DNA of 64,000 bases from Cyanobacteriota bacterium (GCA_026389335.1 JAPLIB010000088.1:91563-155562), one strand, 5' to 3'. Positions 18,276-30,564 are shown, numbered from the stretch's first letter. Made by a program: numbers and translations. The notes: generated by a model from the letters alone, not told the origin.

Positions 18276-19010
18276 TTGCCAGTTGCCCTGATTACCGGCG
18301 CGTCCAGTGGGATCGGTGCTGCCGCCGCTCGTCGTTTCGCTGCAGCAGGTTTCGACCTGCTGCTCCTGGCCCGCCGCACCGGTTCCCTCGACGCTCTGGC
18401 TGCCGAGCTGTGCTCCGCCCACCCCAGCCGCATTGAAACCGCCGGCATCGATCTGAGCGAACCGAGCGCCATTGCCGCAGGCATCGCCGAACTCTGCGGC
18501 CGGGGCCTCGTGCCCTCGGTTCTGATCAACAACGCCGGAGCCGCCTGGACCGGCTCACTGGCGGCCATGCCTCTGGATCGCTGGCAATGGCTCTTGCAGT
18601 TGAATGTCACGAGCGTCTTCCAGATCTGCCAGGCGGTGCTGCCGCTGATGCGGGCCCAGGAACGCAACGGCCAGCTCAGTGGTGGCGGTCTGATCATCAA
18701 TGTCAGCAGCCATGCCGCCCGCAACGCCTTCCCCGACTGGGGGGCGTATAGCGCCAGTAAGGCTGCCTTGCAAACCCTCAGCCGTTGCCTGGCGACGGAA
18801 GAACGGGAGCACGGCATCCGCGTCAGCACCCTCACCCTTGGTTCGGTCAATACACCCCTCTGGGACAGCGAAATGGTCCACAGCAGCTTCGACCGCCGTG
18901 CCATGCTGCCTGTCGAACAAGTGGCTGAAGCTTTGTTGGCGCTGGCGCAACAACCCTCTAGCCAGGTTGTAGAAGATTTAACCCTCATGCCGGCAGTCGG
19001 CGCCTTCTGA
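18276..19010 (+). CDS. Short-chain dehydrogenase/reductase (SDR), substrate unknown
   Basis: Classical SDR of 244 residues. The NAD(P) site is [20 protein letters not shown] at the N-terminus, followed by INNAG (about 90), catalytic Ser in IINVSS (about 145) and the YSASK active site (about 158). TTG 18276 is the start that directly precedes the Rossmann strand (PVALITG). Location between accA and folE suggests use in fatty-acid or pterin metabolism, but sequence alone cannot settle that. folE follows after 7 nt. Confidence 0.88.
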   Translation: MPVALITGASSGIGAAAARRFAAAGFDLLLLARRTGSLDALAAELCSAHPSRIETAGIDLSEPSAIAAGIAELCGRGLVPSVLINNAGAAWTGSLAAMPLDRWQWLLQLNVTSVFQICQAVLPLMRAQERNGQLSGGGLIINVSSHAARNAFPDWGAYSASKAALQTLSRCLATEEREHGIRVSTLTLGSVNTPLWDSEMVHSSFDRRAMLPVEQVAEALLALAQQPSSQVVEDLTLMPAVGAF

Positions 19011-19017
19011 ACACCCC

Positions 19018-19761
19018 ATGACATCCACTCTTCCTTCCAGTCTCAACAGCAGTAAGACCAATTCGGAGTCGTTGCAGCTGCCTGTCAGCATTCGGCTGCG
19101 CCAGCGGCTTGAGGACAGTGGTACGCCTTTCCTTGCCAACGACAACATCTCCCATGTTCTGCGAGAAGGTGAACTTGATCAGCTGGAAATCGAGGTAGCC
19201 GGCAAGATCAGGGAACTACTGCGCAGCCTGGTGATCGATATTGATAACGATCACAACACCGAGGAAACTGCTGAACGGGTGGCCCGCATGTATTTGCATG
19301 AGGTCTTCAAGGGCCGCTACCACAGCCAGCCCAAGATAGCCAGCTTCCCCAATGTCAAGAAGCTCGATGAGATTTATACCGTTGGTCCGATTTCCATCCG
19401 CTCCGCCTGCTCCCATCACCTTGTGCCGATTCTCGGCTCCTGCTGGATCGGCATCAAGCCTGGCGATCGGGTGATCGGCCTGTCGAAGTTCTCCCGGGTC
19501 GCCGATTGGGTGTTCTCTCGCCCCCACATTCAGGAAGAAGCCGTGATCATCCTGGCCGATGAGATCGAGCGCCTCTGTGCCCCCCAGGGTCTGGCCATCC
19601 TGGTCAAGGCCCAGCATTACTGCATGAAGTGGCGGGGCGTCAAAGAGCCCCAGACCAGCATGGTGAACTCCGTGGTTCGTGGGGATTTCCGCCATGATCC
19701 CAGCCTCAAACAGGAATTCTTTGAACTGGTGAGGCAGCAGGAATCCCTGCTGATCCGCTGA
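19018..19761 (+). CDS. folE: GTP cyclohydrolase I
   Basis: The enzyme opens GTP to dihydroneopterin triphosphate, the first step of folate and pterin synthesis. The 247-residue protein has the motifs GPISIRSACSHHLVPI (Zn-binding Cys and active-site His pair, about residues 122-137), SKFSRVADWVFSRPH (about 158), and the second Zn Cys in KAQHYCMKWRG (about 200). The N-terminus is about 30-40 residues longer than in short bacterial forms. It ends the aar-accA-SDR-folE run, and a stem-loop follows. Confidence 0.95.
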   Translation: MTSTLPSSLNSSKTNSESLQLPVSIRLRQRLEDSGTPFLANDNISHVLREGELDQLEIEVAGKIRELLRSLVIDIDNDHNTEETAERVARMYLHEVFKGRYHSQPKIASFPNVKKLDEIYTVGPISIRSACSHHLVPILGSCWIGIKPGDRVIGLSKFSRVADWVFSRPHIQEEAVIILADEIERLCAPQGLAILVKAQHYCMKWRGVKEPQTSMVNSVVRGDFRHDPSLKQEFFELVRQQESLLIR

Positions 19762-19784
19762 TTCGTCTGAATTTCAGCCTCTGG

Positions 19785-19806
19785 CCCGCTGCAAGATCGC
19801 AGTGGG
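19785..19806 (+). terminator. Stem-loop after folE, possible terminator
   Basis: CCCGCTGC pairs with GCAGTGGG (one G-T pair) around an AAGATC loop, 24 nt past the folE stop. The tail TCTTGCCCTT is only moderately T-rich, so termination strength is uncertain. Confidence 0.4.
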
Positions 19807-20156
19807 TCTTGCCCTTGGCGTTGAGCCTTGGCATCTATTGGCGTTAAGAACCGGCGTGGGGGCTTACAAAACGACTGCTAGGCGCTGGGAACGGCCTTTG
19901 GGATTGAACTGTTCTGCTAGCTCTGCCTGGTGGAAGCAGCCCTGGCCGACCACCTGAGATTGAGATCCCAGCGTCTGCAGGATGCAGGTGGTCAGCGTGC
20001 TGGTGGTCAGGACTCAGGCAGAGCCGTGCGGCCGTGCCCAAAACGATGGGCCAATTCAGCTGCGGGGTTGATCCTGACGCAGCAATTCCTGCCCCTTCGC
20101 TGTCCCGGGGGGAACCGAGATTCGGCATACTGCCGATCGCTTTCCCAGCCCTGGAT
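19807..20156. other. Intergenic stretch between folE and a convergent gene
   Basis: About 350 nt with no open frame that looks coding on either strand and no recognisable tRNA or repeat. The only structure seen is the folE stem-loop just before it. Confidence 0.5.
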
Positions 20157-20810
20157 TCAGTTGGCCGATTTTTTCTGCACCGGTCCCACTGCCGCGGAAG
20201 CGGCCCGCTGGCTCCCGCTCGTTCCAGGTACAGCCACCACCACCATCACGCGGGCGTTGGCATCGGCGGCCTGGAGTCGATAGGTGCTCCCTGAGGCTCC
20301 CACGATCAACAGCCAGCGGCTGTCCTGGGGCGAACGCCGATACCAATGGAAGGCGCTGGGGGGGAGGGAGGCCAACGCATCGGCGGTGATCACAGCGCGC
20401 AGAAGGTTCCCTTCGCTGGCCTCACCCTGCAACTCCAGGCGCTGCAATCCGGCAATGCCCTGCTCAACGGCCCCCTCCAGTTTCTGATCCGCCGCAATTG
20501 TTGCATCCAGAATGCGGATCTGCTGCTGCGGATCGGCGGTGATGCCCGGTACGCACTGCAAGGTGCCTTCGATGAGCTGGCAGCCCACCAGGTCCTGAGC
20601 GCGCAGTGGCGCCAGGCCGGCGCCTGGTAGCGGTAGCAGGGGCGAGAGCCAGAGGGGCGAGAGGAGTGCGGCCAGGGAAAGCCAGGGGGGCAGGCCCTGG
20701 CAAGCCCTGCGGGCCGGGGACAGGGGGCGAGCATTGGCTGAGAGAAATGACAAGGCGGATCGCCCGGGGGACTCAACGGTGATCCTGCCGCCCCTGGCGC
20801 CGAAGCTCAA
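20157..20810 (-). CDS. Secreted or anchored hypothetical protein
   Basis: A protein of up to 217 residues. The hydrophobic stretch WLSLAALLSPLWLSPLLPL lies at about residues 43-61 and is probably a signal peptide or membrane anchor, so the real start may be one of the later in-frame codons rather than TTG 20810. The mature part has two cysteines (VGCQLIEGTLQCVPG), which may form a disulfide, and reads as a compact domain (LLRAVITADAL, HWYRRSPQDSRWLLIVGASG, RVMVVVAVPGTSG). No family was recognised. It is downstream of trpF on the same strand, 54 nt away. Confidence 0.6.
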   Translation of the reverse strand: MSFGARGGRITVESPGRSALSFLSANARPLSPARRACQGLPPWLSLAALLSPLWLSPLLPLPGAGLAPLRAQDLVGCQLIEGTLQCVPGITADPQQQIRILDATIAADQKLEGAVEQGIAGLQRLELQGEASEGNLLRAVITADALASLPPSAFHWYRRSPQDSRWLLIVGASGSTYRLQAADANARVMVVVAVPGTSGSQRAASAAVGPVQKKSAN

Positions 20811-20864
20811 CGTTTGTCTTGATCAGGTCGCGGGCTGACTCCAGAGCGGTTGTGCTCCTGCGCG

Positions 20865-21539
20865 TCAGTCCTGGCCTCTGTGCTTGTGGAGGTCGGGGGG
20901 CCTGCCCATGGCCGCCAGCAGCTGCACGATCCGCTCGAGATTCTTCTCCCCAGGGCTGTTCTCCACGCCACTGGAGGCATCGAGGCCATCGGGCCGCAGG
21001 CGGCTCAGCAGCGCCGGCACGGTTTCGGCTCGGATTCCCCCCGCCAGCCACCAGGGCAGGGGGGGCTGGAAATCGATAAGCCAGTCCAGGGGCAGGCTGT
21101 GGCCCGTTCCACCCAGCTGATCCGGCACCCAGGCATCCAGCAGCAGCGCATCCACGACCTCGCCATAGGCCTGAGCGCGCTGCAGATCTTCGGGGGCGCG
21201 GATGCGCAGGGCTTTCCAGATCTCCACCCCCAGCTGGGAGCGCAGCTCGCGGCAGCGGTCGGGGCTCTCCTCGCCATGGAGTTGCAGCACCTGATGGCCC
21301 CGCCCAGCGACGAGCTGGGCCAGCTCCGCATCGCTCGGATCAGCGACGACCAGCACCCCCTGGCAGGCGGGAGCCCTGGCGGTGACGGCCGCGAACAGCT
21401 CCTGCCGCTGCTCAGGTGGCAGGTAGCGAGGCGAGCTGGCAACACCGATCACACCGATGGCCTCAACGCCGAGGGCTGCCACCGCCGCGGCCTGGGCGGG
21501 CTGGCGTAAGCCGCAGATCTTGAGCGCCGGCAGGGCCAA
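20865..21539 (-). CDS. trpF: Phosphoribosylanthranilate isomerase
   Basis: The enzyme catalyses the Amadori rearrangement of PRA to CdRP in tryptophan synthesis. The 224-residue TIM barrel has KICGLRQP with the catalytic Cys at about residue 9, VLQLHGEE at about 86, LLLDAWVP at about 132 (catalytic Asp), LAGGIRAETV (phosphate binding) at about 165 and GLDASSGVENSPGEKN at about 185-200. All key segments are present. It is divergent from the M50 protease gene (76 nt). Confidence 0.95.
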   Translation of the reverse strand: MALPALKICGLRQPAQAAAVAALGVEAIGVIGVASSPRYLPPEQRQELFAAVTARAPACQGVLVVADPSDAELAQLVAGRGHQVLQLHGEESPDRCRELRSQLGVEIWKALRIRAPEDLQRAQAYGEVVDALLLDAWVPDQLGGTGHSLPLDWLIDFQPPLPWWLAGGIRAETVPALLSRLRPDGLDASSGVENSPGEKNLERIVQLLAAMGRPPDLHKHRGQD

Positions 21540-21615
21540 ACGAGCGGAGTAGGGGGCGCCTTTCTAGGATCATTTCATAACTGCTCCAGGTAACGCCTGG
21601 GGCCCCGTCGCATAG

Positions 21616-23016
21616 GTGGCCGTGGGCGAAGGCTGGCAACTCCTCAAGATCCGGGGGATCCCCCTGCGGATCCATCCCACCTGGTTTGTGATCCTGTTCG
21701 TGGCCACCGTGGCCTTCGAGCAGCATTACCGCCTCACCTTGGTGGGGCAGGCCTCACCTGGCCTGCTCTGGGCTGTGGCCCTGATCACGGCTGTGATGCT
21801 GTTCGTCTCGGTGCTGCTGCATGAACTCGGCCACTCCCTGGTGGCCCTTGCCCAGGGCGTCCAGGTGCGCAGCATCACCCTGTTCCTGCTTGGCGGCGTC
21901 GCCAGTGTTGAACGGGAATGTTCCACCGCCATGGGAGCGCTGCAGGTGGCGGCGGCTGGGCCGGCGGTCAGCTTTGTGCTGGCGATCGGCCTGCTTTCCC
22001 TGGGCCATCAGGCCTCCCACCTTTCGCCGGTGTTCGGCGAGATGGTCAATCAGCTGGGTGCCCTCAACCTGGTGTTGGCCCTGTTCAATCTGCTGCCAGG
22101 CCTGCCGCTCGATGGTGGCCTGATCGTCAAGGCGTTGGTGTGGCAGTTCACCGGCAGTCAACGGCGCGGCTTGGAAGTGGCTAATGCCTGCGGCCGGCTG
22201 CTCGCCTACGGGGCCATTTTCATGGGCAGCCTGTTGCTGCTGCGAGGCAGTGGCCTGGCCGGGGCCTGGCTGCTGCTGCTGGGTTGGTTTGGACTGGGGG
22301 CAGCCCGCAACCAACATCAACTGCTCAAGGTGCAGCAGGCCCTCAAGGAGATCAAGGTGAAGGATGTGGCCCAGCGCCGATTCCGGGTGGTGGAGGCCTC
22401 CACCACACTGCGTCAGCTGAGCCTCCTGCGCCTTGAGGATGGTCCGACCCTCGCGGACGTGCCGACCGGTGAAGGGCCCCTCAGCTCGAAGCCAAGCCAA
22501 GCTGTCGCCGGTTCCAAGTCCCCCCTCAATGGGGCCCTGCCCGCAGCCGGTAGCCAGCTGAGTGACTGGATTCTGGTCTGTGATCGCGGCCGCTGGCGCG
22601 GGGTGATCGACGATGGCCCCTTGCGGGATCTGCCGGTGCAACGTTGGGACAGCGAACAGGTGGGTGACCATCTGCAGCCCCTCTCCAGCCTCGCTTCGAT
22701 CCATGAAGCGGCCCCCCTCTGGCAGGCGGCTCTGCAGCTGGAGCAGAATCCGCGGCTCCTGGTTCTGAGCCCTGCTGGCCTGCCATGCGGCACGGTTGAG
22801 CGAGCCGAGCTGGGCTATTCGGTGCTGCGACGGCTGGGCCTGCGCCTGCCTGCCCCTCTGCTGGCGACGGCTCGTCGACAGAACGGCTATCCCCTCGGTC
22901 TGGCCCTGGGTCAGATCGCCCAGGGGATGGTTGGCACCGGTGAGGTGGGCAGCAACAGCGCCGCTGGCGCTCAGCCGCCAGGCCAGGAGCCAGGTTCAGC
23001 CGGCGCCAGGCGATAG
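21616..23016 (+). CDS. Site-2 protease (M50 family) with C-terminal CBS-like region
   Basis: This intramembrane zinc metalloprotease probably cleaves a membrane-bound regulator. It has the zinc motif HELGH (VLLHELGHSLVALAQG, about residue 73) and the third ligand in NLLPGLPLDGGLI (about residue 160), with several hydrophobic helices between. The C-terminal half, from about residue 250 (KDVAQRRFRVVEASTTLRQL), is soluble and looks like a CBS pair interrupted by a Ser/Pro-rich insert. Start is GTG 21616. The 3' end overlaps the convergent lipoate-ligase-like gene by 46 nt. Confidence 0.9.
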   Translation: MAVGEGWQLLKIRGIPLRIHPTWFVILFVATVAFEQHYRLTLVGQASPGLLWAVALITAVMLFVSVLLHELGHSLVALAQGVQVRSITLFLLGGVASVERECSTAMGALQVAAAGPAVSFVLAIGLLSLGHQASHLSPVFGEMVNQLGALNLVLALFNLLPGLPLDGGLIVKALVWQFTGSQRRGLEVANACGRLLAYGAIFMGSLLLLRGSGLAGAWLLLLGWFGLGAARNQHQLLKVQQALKEIKVKDVAQRRFRVVEASTTLRQLSLLRLEDGPTLADVPTGEGPLSSKPSQAVAGSKSPLNGALPAAGSQLSDWILVCDRGRWRGVIDDGPLRDLPVQRWDSEQVGDHLQPLSSLASIHEAAPLWQAALQLEQNPRLLVLSPAGLPCGTVERAELGYSVLRRLGLRLPAPLLATARRQNGYPLGLALGQIAQGMVGTGEVGSNSAAGAQPPGQEPGSAGARR

Positions 23017-23777
23017 CTGTGCAGCCGCTCGTTGATCGCCTGCCACTCAAGGGCCTGCAGCGGACGGATCTGCCAGGGGGCGGTGGCAAAGGGCAGGTGC
23101 TCTGTTGCCGAACGCTGCAGCACCGACTCCAGCTCCTGGCCACTGAGCGGCAGGGGTGACAGGTCTGGAGGCGCTGCTCCAAACACCTGTCTCCAGAGCT
23201 CAACGGGGGGATCGATCAGGATGCTGCCGTGCTGCAGCAAGTGGCCGCGACGCCAGAGCTGGGCACTGCCGATCCGCTTGGCGCCACAGGGATGGATCAG
23301 ATCCGCGGCCGTGCTGCGCTCGAAGCAACCGGCCACCTGCGGCTTGGCCGATTCGCTGCCGAATTCCAGGGGCATGCCGATGGCGGCAAAGCCCTGCCGC
23401 AACCATTCGCAAGCCAGGAGGTAGGCCTGGCGGCGCCGGCCTGGGGCTGCCGGCCAGATCAGGGCATAGGTGAGCTCACCGGCATGGAGCACGGCCCGGC
23501 CGCCACTGGGCCGCCGCACCAGCTCCAGGTGCCCCTGGGCCGCCAGCTGCTGCCAGTGCGGCTCGATCTGGTGTTGGTGGTAACCGAGGGAGAGGGTGGG
23601 CCGGGACCAGCGGTAGAAGCGCAGCACCGGGGCAGCAGGCGCTCCCACCGCGAGGGAGTGCTCTAGCAGCCAGGCATCTATCGCCATCTGGCGGCAGCCC
23701 TCCAGCTCCAGGGTCGGGATCAGGCGCAGACCAACGGGATCCCCCGACTGGGCTGCCGCCGCGGAAGGGGGGCTCAC
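22971..23777 (-). CDS. Lipoate-protein ligase A family protein (biotin/lipoate ligase fold)
   Basis: A 268-residue protein of the BPL/LPL fold, with the N-terminal MAIDAWLLEH, VLRFYRWSRPTLSLGYHQ at about 44, and the ligand-site RRPSGGRAVLHAGELTYAL at about 80. Lysine in CGAKRIGSAQ at about 160 is the expected acyl-adenylate contact. Lipoate ligase or octanoyl transferase activity is plausible but not proven. GTG 23777 is chosen since it overlaps the upstream CRR6-like stop by 4 nt (GTGA), suggesting coupled translation. Confidence 0.82.
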   Translation of the reverse strand: MSPPSAAAAQSGDPVGLRLIPTLELEGCRQMAIDAWLLEHSLAVGAPAAPVLRFYRWSRPTLSLGYHQHQIEPHWQQLAAQGHLELVRRPSGGRAVLHAGELTYALIWPAAPGRRRQAYLLACEWLRQGFAAIGMPLEFGSESAKPQVAGCFERSTAADLIHPCGAKRIGSAQLWRRGHLLQHGSILIDPPVELWRQVFGAAPPDLSPLPLSGQELESVLQRSATEHLPFATAPWQIRPLQALEWQAINERLHSYRLAPAEPGSWPGG

Positions 23778-24271
23778 GGTGCCGGCAGGGCCTCCCAGAA
23801 CCCGGCATCGAGCTCGAAGCCGAGCACGGCGGCCATCTGGCCGAGGCTGCCGCGACAACTGAGCCCCTGGAGCTGGGCGAGATGGTCCAGCAGAAACAGC
23901 CTGTGGGTGATCCACAGCTCCAGGCTCTCGGCGGCAAAGCGAATGCCTTCCGTGCGGGAAAAGCCATGGGGGAGCAGCATCGCCACATGGCGGGTGAGCT
24001 GGCCACCGCTGCGTTCCAGCAGCAGCGGCAACCAAGGCTGGAGGGCGTCAGCCCTGAGGCTCCAGAGCCGCACTTCGGCAACTTCCGACAGTTCGCGGGG
24101 ATCGTCCGGTTGGCGCGGCCATTCGAGGGCCAGGCTCAGGCTGTCGCTGTGCTGCAGCAGCGTTTCCAGGGGCAGATGGGCCAGGCTCGCCAGGGGTGAG
24201 AGATCAAGTTGGCGGATCGCCGTGGCACTGATGGGCAGCGGCCCAGGCGTGAAGGGAGAAGGGGATGCCAT
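23774..24271 (-). CDS. CRR6-like protein (DUF1817), NDH-1 assembly factor homologue
   Basis: CRR6 is known in chloroplasts as a stromal assembly factor of NDH subcomplex A, and cyanobacteria have homologues. The 165-residue protein shows the conserved blocks DDPRELSEVAEVRLWSLRAD, WLPLLLERSGGQLTRHVAML and LELWITHRLFLLDHL. ATG 24271 (MASPSPFTPGPL) starts it; the open frame continues upstream but is antisense to psaM. The gene is divergent from psaM and coupled to a lipoate-ligase-like gene. CRR6 identification is from memory of the family. Confidence 0.72.
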   Translation of the reverse strand: MASPSPFTPGPLPISATAIRQLDLSPLASLAHLPLETLLQHSDSLSLALEWPRQPDDPRELSEVAEVRLWSLRADALQPWLPLLLERSGGQLTRHVAMLLPHGFSRTEGIRFAAESLELWITHRLFLLDHLAQLQGLSCRGSLGQMAAVLGFELDAGFWEALPAP

Positions 24272-24352
24272 CAAGAGCTGTGACAGGGCAGCGCCGCAGG
24301 CTGGACCGTAGCCCGCCGAAGCCGAAGAATGGGGCGATCGCTTTCCCTCCAG

Positions 24353-24454
24353 ATGACCATGATCAACCAGGTTGAAGTGCTGATTGCTCTGATCGTGGCC
24401 GCCCACGCCGGTGTGCTGGCGGTGCGTCTGTGCTTCAGTCTGTACAAGGCTTGA
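24353..24454 (+). CDS. psaM: Photosystem I reaction centre subunit XII
   Basis: A 33-residue single-helix protein. Its sequence begins MTMINQVEVLIALIV, continues AAHAGVLAVRL and ends CFSLYKA, matching the short PsaM pattern. It sits peripherally in PSI near the trimer interface in cyanobacteria. A second ATG at 24359 would drop two residues. It is divergent from the CRR6-like gene by 81 nt. Confidence 0.88.
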   Translation: MTMINQVEVLIALIVAAHAGVLAVRLCFSLYKA

Positions 24455-24525
24455 AGCCTTTGCGGCTTTCCCTTGGCAAGGTCGCGCTGGCCTGCTAGAA
24501 GCTGTGGATCCGATCCTCCCCTGCG

Positions 24526-26132
<1,607 letters not shown>

Positions 26133-26385
26133 TGGCGGTGGGGTTGAGGGTTCAGCTCTCCTTGGTTCCTTGATTCCCTGAAGGTCCAGCTTGATTGCGC
26201 CGCTGGAGCCTCGACCGCTGGAAGTCAGCCGATCTGATCCGGGCCATAGGCTGGATTCAGGCCAGGTTCGTCTCGATGACGCTGCTGGGGACCTGGAGTG
26301 TGGTTGTGGCCCATGGTGATCCTCGGCTGACTTCAGGGCCGAGAGCTGGCGGCAACCACGGACTTCAGTACCGCATCGCGTCGCG

Positions 26386-26613
26386 GTGCTGGTCCGATTC
26401 CGGTCGGTGCTGCTAGCAAGTGGCTTCGTGGCCAGCCTCCCCGGGCTGAGTGGCCAGAAGGCGGTACGAGCCCTGGAAAGCACCCTGGGCCCCTGGCAAG
26501 GGGGATTCGAGCAGTTGGCCACTTTCCTGGATGCCTTCACCGACACCTACCAGCACACGGGTGTGCAGGCGGTGGCGAGGCGATTAGTGGAGCGGGCCGC
26601 CGCTGAGATCTAG
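26386..26613 (+). CDS. Doubtful small open frame, possibly a gene remnant
   Basis: A 75-residue reading that includes GQKAVRALESTLGPWQGGFE and TFLDAFTDTYQHTGVQAVAR. Amphipathic helix-like composition makes it look somewhat protein-like, but there is no recognised family, no good ribosome-binding site, and it lies in a gene-poor stretch. It may be the 3' end of a decayed gene. Confidence 0.22.
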   Translation: MLVRFRSVLLASGFVASLPGLSGQKAVRALESTLGPWQGGFEQLATFLDAFTDTYQHTGVQAVARRLVERAAAEI

Positions 26614-26724
26614 GTGCGACGCGATCGGCCGGCAGGGTTCGGCGACGATTTGGTAGGCGGGCGTGCACTGCCATAGGCGGGTCGCAGGAGGCGACAACAG
26701 GCTTCCGATTCCGGTCTGGAGTCC

Positions 26725-26849
26725 TGTAGGGACCGACCCTCTGTCCTTGTAGAACAAGGATTCCTACATGGTCAAGCGAGCCGATGGGCTGAGCTTGCAG
26801 GGGTTGGCTGATGCGCTGGGCGCTTTCGATGCCCAGCGCCCAGCGCATC
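26725..26849. repeat. Nested hairpin followed by a perfect 15-bp inverted repeat
   Basis: The first structure has outer arms TGTAGG (26725-26730) and CCTACA (26763-26768) around an inner hairpin CCTTGT-AGA-ACAAGG (26745-26759). The second is a perfect 15-bp inverted repeat: arms 26810-26824 and 26835-26849 with a 10-nt loop. No T run follows, so it is not a standard terminator. It may be an untranslated RNA or a residual mobile-element end. Confidence 0.4.
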
Positions 26850-27294
26850 GACCGCGGCGACCATTCACCCAATGAGCAGCAGCAGCAGCGCAATCGGCGC
26901 AGATGGCGGAAGCCCCCGTTCCATAAGTTGACAGTTATGGCACCAAGGAGGATGGTCCCAGGTTTCAGGACTGCGATCCTTTGACTTGAATGTCAGTGTT
27001 ATCCCATTCGGAACGCGGGTTTTTCCCCAGCCTGAAAATCGCTGCAGTACCAGCGATTCCACGAAGGCAAGCAGGTCAATCTACTTCTTTCTCGTATCGC
27101 TTTGCTTGGCGGTGTAGCGCTCTCAGAACTGAGGTGCCAAGGTCTGTTTGCTGGGAATCGCTCAATGAAGAGCGTCTGAGTTGACTGCTTTTTCGAGGTC
27201 TGTGGGCAGACTACTGCTCGATCCAGGACGCCTGTCCCTTGGCGTGGAACGCTGCTTCCCCGGCACCGATTCAACATGTTGACAACATGATCTC

Positions 27295-27326
27295 GATCAA
27301 GCCCATCCGCTCAGATGGGCTTGATC
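27295..27326 (-). terminator. Inverted repeat downstream of chlL, possible terminator
   Basis: Perfect 13-bp arms GATCAAGCCCATC and GATGGGCTTGATC enclose a 6-nt loop (CGCTCA), 27 nt past the chlL stop on the minus strand. No T tract follows, so it may act as a processing or transcript-end structure rather than a classic terminator. Confidence 0.45.
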
Positions 27327-27353
27327 CGCCAGAGTGCGCATCAGCACCATCAA

Positions 27354-28842
<1,489 letters not shown>

Positions 28843-30564
28843 TCAATGGCTGAGGTGGGCCTTGGCGTCGTAGAGGGTTTCGGCATCAATCAGGGCGATG
28901 CCCCGTTCGCGGGCGAAGGTTTCGGTGTTGCGTCGCACCTTGCTGCGCACAAAGAAGGGGATCTTGTGCAGCTCCGCCTCCCCGTCCGGGCTCCAGCGGA
29001 GCTCGAGCGCGTCGCTGGGGGGTGCTTCCAGGGTGGCCGTCGCCGTGGCGGCGCCTGCGGAGGCTGGAGCCGTCGCCAGTGCCGGCTCCGGGGCCGAAGT
29101 CGTGAGCCCAGGCAGGGCCCCATGGCCCTGATGCACGGGGTCGGCGGCCGGGGTCATCGACGGGGCGCCATCGCCGAGATGGCTGCGATGGCCATCCACG
29201 AACTCAAAGTCATGGCGGAACATACCAATTAGATGTTCCTCAAGACCCATCATCAACGGGTGCACCCAGCTGTCGAAGATCACGTTCGCCCCTTCCCAGC
29301 CCATCTGGGGGGCATAGCGGGCCGGCACATCCTGCACATGCAGGGGCGTACTGATCACGGCACAGGGCACGCCGAGGCGCTTGGCGCTGTGGCGCTCCAT
29401 CTGCGTGCCCAGTACCAGTTCCGGCGCCGCATCGGCCATCGCCTTCTCCACCGCCAGGTAGTCGTCGGTGATCAGGGCCTCAAGCCCCAGCTCCTTGGCC
29501 GCAGCCCGCACCTCCCGCGCCTGCTCGCGGCTGTAGCTGCCTAGGCCCACCACCTCAAAGCCCAGCTCCTTGCTGGCGATGCGGGCGGCGGCCACCGCAT
29601 GGGTGGCATCGCCGAAGATGAACACCCGCTTGCCGGTGAGATAGGTCGAGTCGACCGAGCGGGAATACCAGGGAAGCCTCGAGGCTGAAGCGGCCGTTGC
29701 CGGCAGGCCTGGAGCGGCCCCGCCGTTGCTGATGGCGCCATCGGCACCTGCGATCCCCAGCAGGGTGGTGATCTCCTTCAGGAAGGCCTCGGTGGCGCTG
29801 ATGCCGATCGGCACGGTGCGCACCACCGGCAGCCCGAAGCTGCGCTCCAACCAGGAGCAGACCGAATCGGCCACCTCCGGATAAAGGCAGACGTTGGCAT
29901 CGGCCTCGGGGAGCCGCACCAGATCGGCGGGGCGGGCGCCCAGGGGCGCCACCACGGCCACATCAATGCCGTGCTCCTGCAGCAGGGCCGTGATTTCTTT
30001 GACATCGTCGCGGCAGCGGAACCCCAGCAAGGTGGGTCCAAGCAGATTCACCCTTGGCCGCCGGCCTTCCTGTTGACAGCGCTGGGGGGAGGGTTTCGGT
30101 GTACCCGGTGGCGGCACCTGCGCCTTCAGCAGAGTGCGCACCAGTTGGTAGAAGGTTTCGGCGGCCCCCCAGTTCTCCTTTTTCGAGTAGGCCGGCAGAT
30201 CCAGGCTCACCATCGGGATGCCGCCCAGGTCCATGCCCGCGGCCAGGGCACCCGGTTGATCCTGGATCAGTTCGGCGGTGCAGCTCTCACCCACCAGCAG
30301 GGCCTCGGGTTGGAAGCGCTGCACGGCGTCGGCGATCGTGCGCTGGACCAGTTCGGCCGTGTCACCACCGAGATCGCGGGCCTGGAAGGTGGTGTAGGTG
30401 ACCGGGGGCCGGCGATCACGCCGCTCGATCATCGTGAACAGCAGGTCGGCGTAGGTGTCGCCCTGGGGGGCATGGAGCACATAGTGCACCCCCTCCATCG
30501 AGGCGGCGATGCGCATCGCACCCACGTGGGGCGGGCCTTCGTAGGTCCAGAGGGTGAGTTCCAT
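28843..30564 (-). CDS. chlB: Light-independent protochlorophyllide reductase subunit B
   Basis: ChlB forms the catalytic heterotetramer with ChlN and binds protochlorophyllide. The 573-residue protein starts [20 protein letters not shown] and contains [17 protein letters not shown] at about residue 90, a cluster-ligand region typical of the family. The central [17 protein letters not shown] is at about 300. The C-terminal DUF (about 520-573, [19 protein letters not shown]) is the usual ChlB tail. Between about residues 450 and 515 there is a low-complexity Ala/Pro linker. It follows chlN after 147 nt. Confidence 0.97.
   Translation of the reverse strand: MELTLWTYEGPPHVGAMRIAASMEGVHYVLHAPQGDTYADLLFTMIERRDRRPPVTYTTFQARDLGGDTAELVQRTIADAVQRFQPEALLVGESCTAELIQDQPGALAAGMDLGGIPMVSLDLPAYSKKENWGAAETFYQLVRTLLKAQVPPPGTPKPSPQRCQQEGRRPRVNLLGPTLLGFRCRDDVKEITALLQEHGIDVAVVAPLGARPADLVRLPEADANVCLYPEVADSVCSWLERSFGLPVVRTVPIGISATEAFLKEITTLLGIAGADGAISNGGAAPGLPATAASASRLPWYSRSVDSTYLTGKRVFIFGDATHAVAAARIASKELGFEVVGLGSYSREQAREVRAAAKELGLEALITDDYLAVEKAMADAAPELVLGTQMERHSAKRLGVPCAVISTPLHVQDVPARYAPQMGWEGANVIFDSWVHPLMMGLEEHLIGMFRHDFEFVDGHRSHLGDGAPSMTPAADPVHQGHGALPGLTTSAPEPALATAPASAGAATATATLEAPPSDALELRWSPDGEAELHKIPFFVRSKVRRNTETFARERGIALIDAETLYDAKAHLSH

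Larger units (their letters stand above)
26133..27353. other. Gene-poor 1.2-kb region between por and chlL
   Basis: Both flanking genes end here (convergent). By eye no open frame clearly looks coding. It holds one doubtful small frame (26386-26613), a nested hairpin and a strong 15-bp inverted repeat (26725-26849), and a 13-bp inverted repeat near the chlL stop (27295-27326). The base composition from about 26940 on is closer to 50% GC than the neighbours, which may point to decayed or acquired DNA. Confidence 0.5.

Noticed and set aside
19844..20128. 94-codon minus-strand frame after folE
   Set aside because: Composition not protein-like and no recognisable motif.
26768..26875. 35-codon plus-strand frame across the 15-bp inverted repeat
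   Set aside because: It covers the hairpin and looks incidental; no family features.
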